From NCBI GenBank assembly GCA_023451855.1, contig JAEXXY010000113.1, positions 1-5,326 on the forward strand: a DNA stretch of 5,326 nucleotides, given 5' to 3'. The notes beneath the pieces were generated by a model, which saw nothing but the letters and a program-made list of their open reading frames with translations, was not told the origin of the DNA and searched no databases. The position numbers were made by a program, and so were the translations under genes. The DNA is from Actinomycetes bacterium. Lineage in GTDB: Bacteria > Actinomycetota > Actinomycetes > Actinomycetales > Dermatophilaceae. Shown one piece after another: positions 1-5,326 of this stretch; position 1 is the first letter of the stretch, and every line of letters begins with the position of its first letter.

Positions 1-1195
1 GTCCCACGGCCCGGCGCTCGTCGCCGTCGTCGAGGGGGTGCCGGCCGGCGTCGAGGTCGGGGCCAAGGACCTGCAGGCGGCGCTCGCGCGCCGGCGCCTC
101 GGCTACGGCCGTGGCGCGCGGATGAAGTTCGAGCAGGACGAGGTCGAGTTCCTCGGCGGCCTGCGGCACGGCCTGACGATCGGCTCACCGCTCGCGGTGC
201 GCATCGGCAACAGCGAGTGGCCGAAGTGGACGACCGTCATGAGCCCCGAGGCCGTCTCCGACGAGGCGTTCGCCGCGGCCGACGACGTCAACGCCGAGAA
301 GGAGGTCGCGCGCAACAAGCCGTTGACGCGTCCTCGCCCCGGCCACGCCGATCTCGTGGGCATGCAGAAGTACGGGCACGACGACGCCCGTCCGGTCCTC
401 GAGCGGGCCAGCGCCCGCGAGACCGCCGCCCGCGTCGCGCTGGGCGAGATCGCCGCCCGCTTCCTCGAGCAGGCCTACGGCATCCGGCTCGTGTCGCACA
501 CCGTGTCGATCGGCACGGCCGCCGTCGACGCCGACGCCCCGGTGCCGGCGCCCGAGGACGTCGAGCGCCTCGACGCCGACCCGGTGCGCGCGTTCGACGC
601 CGCCGGCTCGGCCGCGATGGTCGCCGAGGTGGACGCCGCCCGCAAGGACGGCGACACGCTGGGCGGGGTCGTCGAGGTGCTGGCCTACGGCCTGCCGCCG
701 GGCCTCGGCTCCCACGTGCACTGGGACCGCAAGCTCGACGGTCGCCTCGCGCAGGCCCTCATGAGCATCCAGGCGATCAAGGGCGTCGAGGTCGGGGACG
801 GGTTCGAGACCGCGCGTCGCCGCGGGTCGCAGGCCCACGACGAGATGGACCTCGTCGAGGGCACCATCACCCGGCGCACCGCCCGCGCAGGCGGCGTCGA
901 GGGCGGCATGTCCAACGGCCAGCCGCTGCGCGTGCGCGCCGCGATGAAGCCCATCAGCACCGTGCCGCGGGCGCTCGCCACCGTCGACGTCGCCACCGGC
1001 GAGGCCGCCACCGCGATCCACCAGCGGTCGGACGTCTGCGCCGTGCCGGCGGCCGGTGTCGTCGCCGAGGCGATGGTCGCGCTCGTGCTCGCCGAGGCGT
1101 GCCTCGAGAAGTTCGGCGGCGACTCGGTCGCCGAGACGTCCCGCAACCATGCCGCCTACCTCGCGGCGATCCCGGAAGGTCTGCGCACGTGGTGA
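1..1195 (+). CDS. aroC: Chorismate synthase (5'-truncated by window edge)
   Basis: Chorismate synthase converts 5-enolpyruvylshikimate-3-phosphate to chorismate, the last step of the shikimate pathway, in the cytoplasm with reduced FMN. The frame is already open at the window edge: it begins with Ser-His-Gly, the conserved N-terminal GESHG motif whose His is catalytic in the family. Only about 8-10 N-terminal residues lie outside, and the GTG at 38 is internal, not the start. Family signatures follow in order: RRLGYGRGARMKFE, GLRHGLTIGSPLA and EWPKW; then RPGHADLVGMQKYG (second catalytic His region) and RASARETAARVALG; then GVEVGDGF, GGMSNG with RAAMKPIST, and IHQRSDVCAVPAAG near the C-terminus. 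The 397 visible residues fit the usual size of about 400. It is the first visible gene of the aro block, and its TGA overlaps the GTG of aroK by four bases. Function is seen from motifs and is secure; only the start is missing. Confidence 0.97.
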   Translation, partial: SHGPALVAVVEGVPAGVEVGAKDLQAALARRRLGYGRGARMKFEQDEVEFLGGLRHGLTIGSPLAVRIGNSEWPKWTTVMSPEAVSDEAFAAADDVNAEKEVARNKPLTRPRPGHADLVGMQKYGHDDARPVLERASARETAARVALGEIAARFLEQAYGIRLVSHTVSIGTAAVDADAPVPAPEDVERLDADPVRAFDAAGSAAMVAEVDAARKDGDTLGGVVEVLAYGLPPGLGSHVHWDRKLDGRLAQALMSIQAIKGVEVGDGFETARRRGSQAHDEMDLVEGTITRRTARAGGVEGGMSNGQPLRVRAAMKPISTVPRALATVDVATGEAATAIHQRSDVCAVPAAGVVAEAMVALVLAEACLEKFGGDSVAETSRNHAAYLAAIPEGLRTW

Positions 1196-1764
1196 CCACA
1201 GACGCGAACGAGCCGACCGAGTCCGGCTCTGCCACAACGACATCGGGCGGCTCGCGGCCGGTCGCCGTCGTTGTGGGCCCGCCCGGGGCCGGCAAGACGA
1301 CCATCGGGCAGGCCCTGGCCGAGCGACTGGGCGTCGCCTTCCACGACGTCGACGCCGCCATCGAGGCGGCGGAGGGCCGCAGCATCTCCGACATCTTCGT
1401 CGACGACGGCGAGCCGGTCTTCCGCGACCTCGAGCGCACCGAGGTGGCGCGCGCGCTCGCCGAGGAGCCCGGCGTCGTGGCGCTCGGCGGTGGTGCGGTC
1501 ATGGACCCCCTCACCGAGGGCGCGCTGCGCGGACACGTCGTCGTCTTCCTCGACGTCGCCATCGCCGACGCGAGCCGGCGCATCGGCTTCGACAAGTCGC
1601 GGCCGCTGCTCGCCGTCAACCCGCGGGCGTCGTGGGTGACGATGATGAACCACCGCCGCCCCACCTACGAGCGCGTGGCGTCGGTCCGCGTCGACACCGC
1701 GGGCAAGGCGCCCGACGCGATCGTCGACGAGCTCGTCGTGCTCCTCGAGGCGGACCGGGCGTGA
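1192..1764 (+). CDS. aroK: Shikimate kinase
   Basis: Shikimate kinase phosphorylates shikimate at the 3-hydroxyl with ATP (pathway step 5) in the cytoplasm. The 190-residue product has a Walker A loop GPPGAGKTT at residues 29-37 and the shikimate/Mg-binding DVD at 52-54. Arg78 (FRDLER) and the GGG turn at 99-101 form the shikimate site. The lid arginine is in KSRPLL (Arg137), and RRPTYERVA at 155-163 carries the later conserved Arg156. Numbering is shifted by about 20 from the well-studied mycobacterial enzyme because of a Ser/Thr-rich 23-residue N-terminal extension. GTG at 1192 gives a 4-base GTGA overlap with aroC, matching the next junction, so I chose it. GTG at 1189 is also possible and sits 9 rather than 12 bases after GGAAGG (1174-1179); it would add one Val. 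The gene is probably translationally coupled to aroC. The C-terminal TGA overlaps the aroB start. Confidence 0.95.
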   Translation: MTTDANEPTESGSATTTSGGSRPVAVVVGPPGAGKTTIGQALAERLGVAFHDVDAAIEAAEGRSISDIFVDDGEPVFRDLERTEVARALAEEPGVVALGGGAVMDPLTEGALRGHVVVFLDVAIADASRRIGFDKSRPLLAVNPRASWVTMMNHRRPTYERVASVRVDTAGKAPDAIVDELVVLLEADRA

Positions 1765-2885
1765 GCGACGCAGCTTCGCCGACGACGATCAGCGTCGGAG
1801 GCGAGTACGACGTCGTCATCGGCTCCGGCGTGCTCGACCGGGTCGCCGACCTCGTGGGTGCGGGTCCCGGCGGCGTCGAGCGTGTCCTGCTCGTGCACCC
1901 CCCGACGCTTCCCGACCTCGTCGCCCGCGTGACCGCGGCGCTCGAGGCGCGCGGGTACCGCGTTCTCGTGGCCGAGGTGCCCGACGCCGAGTCGGCCAAG
2001 ACCGCGGCCGTCGCCGCCGACCTCTGGTCGCGGCTGGGGCTGGCCGGGTTCACGCGCAGCGACGCCGTCGTCGGCCTCGGCGGCGGCACCGTCACCGACC
2101 TCGCCGGGTTCGTCGCCGCGTCGTGGCTGCGCGGGGTACGCGTCGTCCAGGTGCCGACGACCCTGCTCGGGATGGTCGACGCCGCGGTCGGCGGCAAGAC
2201 CGGCATCAACACCCCGGAGGGCAAGAACCTCGTGGGGGCCTTCCACCCGCCGGCCGGCGTCCTCTGCGACGTCGACGTGCTCGCGACGCTTCCGGCGGCC
2301 GACCTCGTGGCCGGCCTGGCCGAGGTGGTCAAGTGCGGGTTCATCGCCGACCCGCGCATCCTCGAGCTCGTCGAGGCCGACCCGGCCGCGGCCTCCCGCG
2401 CCGACGGCCCGCACCTCGTCGAGCTCGTCGAGCGGGCCGTCCGGGTCAAGGCGGAGGTCGTCGCCGCCGACCTGCGCGAGAGCTCGCTGCGCGAGATCCT
2501 CAACTACGGCCACACCTACGGGCACGCCATCGAGCAGGTCGAGGGCTACACGTGGCGCCACGGCGAGGCCGTCAGCGTCGGCATGGTCTACGTGGCCGAG
2601 CTCGCCCGGCTCACCGGCCACCTCTCCGGGCCCGAGGGCGACGCACTCGTCGCGCGCCACCGCACGGTGCTCGAGTCGCTCGGCCTGCCGACCCGCTACG
2701 ACGCCGGGCGCTGGGAGGACCTGCTCGCGGCGATGCGCCGCGACAAGAAGTCCCGCGGGTCGACGCTGCGGTTCGTCGTCCTCGACGCACTCGCCACACC
2801 GACGCGCCTCGTCGGGCCCGACGACGCCGTGCTCGAGCAGGCGCACCGGCTCGTGTCGCGGCACCCGGCCGCCGACGCTCACTAG
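1761..2885 (+). CDS. aroB: 3-dehydroquinate synthase
   Basis: 3-dehydroquinate synthase cyclises DAHP to 3-dehydroquinate (pathway step 2) using NAD+ and a divalent metal, usually Zn or Co. The product is 374 residues, usual for the family. Visible motifs are DAESAKT (75-81, the usual place of an ExxK-type substrate/nucleotide contact) and the NAD-binding GLGGGTVTDLAGF (105-117). These are followed by VPTTLLGMVDAAVGGKTGIN (131-150) and the KNLVGAFHPP loop (155-164). The metal ligands by family alignment are Glu188 (AEVVKCG), His251 (LNYGHTYGHA) and His267 (WRHGEA); the 16-residue spacing of the two His matches characterised enzymes. The substrate-binding RDKKSRG is near the C-terminus. The GTG start overlaps the aroK stop as GTGA, with GAGG at 1747-1750 as a plausible ribosome site. 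The gene is third in the block, and its TAG stop lies inside the putative aroQ -10 element. Confidence 0.97.
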   Translation: MSDAASPTTISVGGEYDVVIGSGVLDRVADLVGAGPGGVERVLLVHPPTLPDLVARVTAALEARGYRVLVAEVPDAESAKTAAVAADLWSRLGLAGFTRSDAVVGLGGGTVTDLAGFVAASWLRGVRVVQVPTTLLGMVDAAVGGKTGINTPEGKNLVGAFHPPAGVLCDVDVLATLPAADLVAGLAEVVKCGFIADPRILELVEADPAAASRADGPHLVELVERAVRVKAEVVAADLRESSLREILNYGHTYGHAIEQVEGYTWRHGEAVSVGMVYVAELARLTGHLSGPEGDALVARHRTVLESLGLPTRYDAGRWEDLLAAMRRDKKSRGSTLRFVVLDALATPTRLVGPDDAVLEQAHRLVSRHPAADAH

Positions 2886-2888
2886 ACT
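2883..2888 (+). promoter_or_regulatory. Putative -10 element for leaderless aroQ transcription
   Basis: TAGACT matches the actinobacterial -10 pattern TANNNT. It ends six bases before the aroQ ATG, so the A of the ATG at 2895 would be +1, the geometry of leaderless transcripts common in Actinobacteria. No Shine-Dalgarno is visible in the 20 bases before the ATG, which is consistent with leaderless translation. The hexamer overlaps the aroB stop codon (TAG). No good -35 is seen: the spaced position near 2860-2865 reads GGCACC, and -35 boxes are often weak in this group. The sequence match is direct; activity is inferred. Chance occurrence of TANNNT is possible but less likely in DNA this GC-rich. 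Confidence 0.5.
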
Positions 2889-2894
2889 CCGGCC

Positions 2895-3329
2895 ATGACG
2901 GCAACGGTCTTCGTCCTGTCCGGCCCCAACCTCAACCGGCTCGGTACGCGCGAGCCTGAGGTGTACGGCTCCGACACGCTCGAGGACGTCCACGCCGCCG
3001 TGCAGCGCGAGGCCCGCGACCTCGGGCTCGTCGCCGACTGCCGTCAGACGAACCACGAGGGCGAGCTCGTCGACTGGCTCCACGAGGCCGTCGACGCCGG
3101 CGCAGACGTCGTGCTCAACCCGGGCGCCTTCACCCACTACTCGTACGCCGTGCGCGACGCGTGCGCCATCGTCACGACGAGCGGGCGCAGCCTCGTCGAG
3201 GTGCATCTGTCTAACCCGGCCTCGCGCGAGGAGTTCCGACACACCTCGGTCGTGGCCGGCGTCGCCACCGGGACGATCGCCGGGTTCGGCCTGCAGAGCT
3301 ACCTGCTGGCCCTGCGCGCCCTGGTGTGA
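2895..3329 (+). CDS. aroQ: 3-dehydroquinate dehydratase, type II
   Basis: Type II 3-dehydroquinase reversibly removes water from 3-dehydroquinate to give 3-dehydroshikimate (pathway step 3). It is a small flavodoxin-like protein that assembles as a dodecamer in characterised members. The 144-residue length is typical. The N-terminal GPNLNRLGTREPEVYG (10-25) holds the conserved lid Arg19 and the catalytic Tyr24. QTNHEGELVDWL (51-62), NPGAFTHYSYA (75-85, Asn75 and His81) and EVHLSNPASREEFRH (102-116, including the catalytic-base His104) complete the active site. ATG at 2895 gives a product that begins directly at beta strand 1. The gap to aroB is 9 bases with no recognisable Shine-Dalgarno, so translation may be leaderless from the -10 at 2883-2888, by readthrough from aroB, or both. 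It is the last gene of the + strand block; the next gene converges from the other strand after 31 bases. Confidence 0.96.
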   Translation: MTATVFVLSGPNLNRLGTREPEVYGSDTLEDVHAAVQREARDLGLVADCRQTNHEGELVDWLHEAVDAGADVVLNPGAFTHYSYAVRDACAIVTTSGRSLVEVHLSNPASREEFRHTSVVAGVATGTIAGFGLQSYLLALRALV

Positions 3330-3360
3330 GGCACGCCGACCGGCCCGCGGGTGTGGCCCG

Positions 3361-4088
3361 TCAGCCCTGACGCTGCTGCTCGCGGCGCCGGTGGAGCTCC
3401 TCGACCGCGCTCGGCAGCGTCGTCTCGACGTCGATGACCTCGTTGTCGACAGCCGTGCTCGCGACGGCGAGGGTGGCGAGGGTGTCGAGGTCGCGGACCG
3501 CGTAGCGGTGGTGCTCCCACTCCTCCTCGAGATCGTGTGCAGGCACGACAGGACCGTCTCGGGGTGGTCGGGCGACCACGGGTTGGTCCGTGGCTGCGCG
3601 AGCTGCTCGGCGGTGACGTCGGCGATGAAGTCGCGGACCAGGGCGACACGGCCGGCCCGGGCCTCGAGGACCTCCGCGAAGGTCGGGGTGCCCGTGGTGA
3701 AGACCGACATGTCGAGGCCCTCGTCTGCGGCCCGGGGGTTGGCCAGGCCCAGCGGGTGGAACGGCCGCTCGGCCGTGAGCACCGCCCGGCCCAGCCACAG
3801 GTCGGTGGCGAGGACGAGGTGGCGCAGCGTCTGCGCGAAGGACCACTCTCGGGCGACGGACTTCTCGACCGTCCCCTCGGGCATCGCCGACGCACGCGCG
3901 ACCGTGGCGGCCCACGTGCCCTGCAGCACCTCCCAGGCCGCGCGCAGAGCCTCGGGATCGGCCGCCCGGCGGGTGTCGCGGCCGGGGAAGCGCCGGTTCA
4001 GCTCGGCGTCGACGAGGGGCGCGACGTCGACGCCGTTGACGACGAGGGTGGCTCCGCCCTCGAGGAGCCACGGTGAGTCGACCTCCAT
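3361..4088 (-). pseudogene. DinB-family four-helix protein, frame broken by a 1-base deletion
   Basis: The predicted protein belongs to the DinB/YfiT-like superfamily, four-helix-bundle proteins with a His-based metal site, mostly of unknown reaction and some thiol-dependent transferases. From ATG at 4088 the frame reads NGVDVAPLVDAELNRRFPG (18-36), then EWSFAQTLRHLVLATDLWLG (81-100, helix with His90), then HPETVLSCLHTI (175-186). After the ATC codon at 3533-3531 the homology jumps one frame to LEEEWEHHRYAVRDLD and runs to TGA at 3363-3361. Restoring one base (ATC-CTC-GAG instead of ATCTCGAG) gives a continuous 242-residue protein with candidate ligands His90, His184 and His194/195. Left unshifted, the frame runs antisense through aroQ and aroB, so the break would give a nonsense tail. 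No slippery heptamer is visible, so programmed frameshifting is unlikely. It may be a true pseudogene or a sequencing error. The start has no clear ribosome site. The next gene upstream on the same strand ends 46 bases away. Confidence 0.82.
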
Positions 4089-4134
4089 GCCGTCGACGTC
4101 GGTACCGGTGGGGGGCGGGCCGGCTCGACCGACG

Positions 4135-5220
4135 CTACCGCCCGGCTCCCACGGTGGGGCCCGACCGGCCGTGGGTATCGGGGCTGGGCCGTCGGAGCGG
4201 GTCGACGAGCGAGGTCGCGGACAGGAACGGACGCAGCATCGGGTCGGCGAGCACGTCGGGCGACCTGCGGGCCACCCCGGCCAGCAGGTCGGCGACCTGG
4301 ACGCGAGGGTCGTCACGAGAGTCGACCGTGACGAGCCCGGCCAGGGGAGAGGGCGACTCGGGCACCGCTACGGCGAGCGCGCCCTGCAGCCGTCGGAGGC
4401 GATCAGCGGTCAAGGCGCTCTGTTCGTCGTGCACCACCCTGACCCGACGCGTGCCGCCGCTCCAGAACAGGACCGTCTCGGCGAGAGCGGGCAGCAGCGG
4501 CTCGAGCGGGGGTGGGACCGAGCGGTCACCATCGGCGATCCGTGCTTCAACCTCGGCCACGCGTCGACGCTGAAGGGCGGCCAGCACGCCGATCGCGGTG
4601 GACGCGTCGGCAGTGCCGGCACGGAGCGCACCGAGGAGGTCGTCACGGGCGCGGAGGAACGCGTCGACGACCTGCGCGTCGGGCTGGTGGCGACGCTTGC
4701 TGCGCAGGAGCACGCCGAGGGCATCGAGGAAGGCGAGCCACGGCGCGGCGTGACGGCGTCCGGCGCGGTAGAGGGCCAGGGTCGCCGGACGCCCGCCGGC
4801 CACGAGTCGCGTGCCGGCCACGTAGGAGGGCTCGAGGAGGAGAACCTCCACGACCCGGCTGGCGAGGAACAGCTCCTTGTCCACGACGTGCACGTGCGCT
4901 CGCCCGCGGAGGCGCAGGAGCGACTCCAGGGCGGCGCGCGCCTCGGGGCCGCGCAGGAGCGGGCCCGACTTCACCTCGTGCAGCGACCACCGCACCCCGG
5001 ACCGGAGGGTGTCGGCCAGGTCGGCGGCCTCGTCGCGACGCAGGTCGAGGCTCGCGTGGGTGAACACGGGCGTCGCGGCATCGAGCAGGTTGGTGCCGGA
5101 GAACCCGGACTCGTCGCACGCGATCTCCACGACGGCGTGCGATGCCGGCCCCTCCGGCTCATCGGTCGGGGGCAGGCCGCCCTGGGGCGGCAGCCGCTGC
5201 TCGCGCGCCACGCGACCCAT
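4135..5220 (-). CDS. DUF3800-like protein with predicted RNase H-like fold
   Basis: Function is unknown. The 361-residue product has the layout of the DUF3800 family, placed with RNase H-like folds. After a Pro/Gly-rich N-terminal stretch of about 29 residues comes a first strand ending in CDESGFSG (35-42). Then follow LHEVKSG (80-86, Glu82 and Lys84), VVDKELF (112-118), VVHDEQS (262-268), and VTVDSRDDPRVQVADLLAG (297-315) with the family-typical Q-x-A-D-L near the C-terminus. Asp36, Glu82, Asp265 and Asp311 could form an acidic metal site, as in RNase H-like nucleases; this is inference. Residues about 160-250 are mostly helical, Ala/Arg-rich, and may be an insertion in the core. No signal peptide or membrane segment is seen, so it is likely cytoplasmic. 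ATG at 5220 is the only sensible start, because the domain begins soon after; its ribosome site (GGGCGAG just upstream) is weak. It may be co-transcribed with the DinB gene. Family assignment is moderate and enzymatic activity unproven. Confidence 0.75.
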   Translation of the reverse strand: MGRVAREQRLPPQGGLPPTDEPEGPASHAVVEIACDESGFSGTNLLDAATPVFTHASLDLRRDEAADLADTLRSGVRWSLHEVKSGPLLRGPEARAALESLLRLRGRAHVHVVDKELFLASRVVEVLLLEPSYVAGTRLVAGGRPATLALYRAGRRHAAPWLAFLDALGVLLRSKRRHQPDAQVVDAFLRARDDLLGALRAGTADASTAIGVLAALQRRRVAEVEARIADGDRSVPPPLEPLLPALAETVLFWSGGTRRVRVVHDEQSALTADRLRRLQGALAVAVPESPSPLAGLVTVDSRDDPRVQVADLLAGVARRSPDVLADPMLRPFLSATSLVDPLRRPSPDTHGRSGPTVGAGR

Positions 5221-5326
5221 GCTCGCCCGCCGGGGGCCCCGGCGCCATCGAATTGGCTGCCGGAGCGGTGCGCGGCGTCCCGCCGCCCCGGCTCGGCGAG
5301 GTCAGGTCGACCGCAGCACCTCGGGG

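Noticed and set aside
217..1191. + strand open frame upstream of and in frame with aroK, inside aroC
   Set aside because: Its translation is an Arg/Gly-rich shadow of aroC; the kinase homology begins only after about 1192.
3330..3360. Possible hairpin between convergent aroQ and the DinB gene (3330-3337 pairing with 3350-3358, with a bulge and a G-U pair)
   Set aside because: The stem is imperfect and there is no T-tract on either side. In DNA this GC-rich such pairing is common by chance, so I do not call a terminator.
1665..3530. Very long - strand open frame continuing from the DinB gene antisense through aroQ and aroB into aroK
   Set aside because: It is a shadow frame of high-GC coding DNA. 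Its translation is Arg/Gly/Val/Asp-rich with no domain, while the + strand carries unmistakable aro genes. Only the part before the frameshift is real.
3537..4076. + strand 179-residue open frame opposite the DinB gene
   Set aside because: It has no recognisable domain. The opposite strand shows clear DinB-family sequence over the same interval.
4512..5063. + strand Arg/Gly-rich open frame opposite the DUF3800-like gene
   Set aside because: The composition is typical of an antisense shadow in GC-rich DNA, and the - strand frame carries ordered family motifs.
5221..5301. GTG at 5268 as a possible + strand gene start divergent from the DUF3800-like gene
   Set aside because: The GGAG before it is only two bases away, the product is Pro/Arg-rich without a recognisable motif, and the frame leaves the window after 19 codons.
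5302..5326. Possible C-terminal tail of another - strand gene (reads P-E-V-L-R-S-T-stop)
   Set aside because: Only seven codons are visible before the window edge, too few to support a gene.

Overview
The window is about 5.3 kb of very GC-rich DNA. Its third codon positions are dominated by G and C, and it shows GTG starts with 4-base stop/start overlaps. The protein sequences are of high-GC actinobacterial type, probably Micrococcales or a close relative. The genus cannot be fixed from this window alone.

Left part, + strand (1-3329): a compact shikimate-pathway block, aroC (5' end cut off by the window edge), aroK, aroB and aroQ. aroC/aroK and aroK/aroB each overlap by four bases in a GTGA arrangement, which fits one translationally coupled transcript. 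aroQ follows aroB after only 9 bases. It has no visible Shine-Dalgarno sequence, but a TANNNT-type -10 hexamer (TAGACT) overlaps the aroB stop codon at the distance expected for a leaderless transcript starting at the aroQ ATG. The four enzymes cover DAHP to 3-dehydroquinate (AroB), 3-dehydroquinate to 3-dehydroshikimate (AroQ), shikimate to shikimate-3-phosphate (AroK) and EPSP to chorismate (AroC). aroE (shikimate dehydrogenase) and aroA (EPSP synthase) are needed to complete the route and are not in the window.

Right part, - strand (3361-5220): two genes converge on the aro block. The proximal one encodes a DinB/YfiT-like four-helix protein whose reading frame is broken by an apparent single-base deletion near 3531. 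Restoring one base gives a continuous 242-residue protein. Upstream of it lies a 361-residue protein with the motif layout of the DUF3800 family (RNase H-like fold). The two are 46 bases apart and may be co-transcribed.

The last 106 bases (5221-5326) hold no gene I can support. I see no tRNA, rRNA, CRISPR array, insertion sequence or convincing terminator. The aro genes are ordinary. The points worth following are the DinB frameshift, the putative leaderless aroQ promoter and the uncharacterised DUF3800-like protein. Nothing here amounts to a clearly new biological system.
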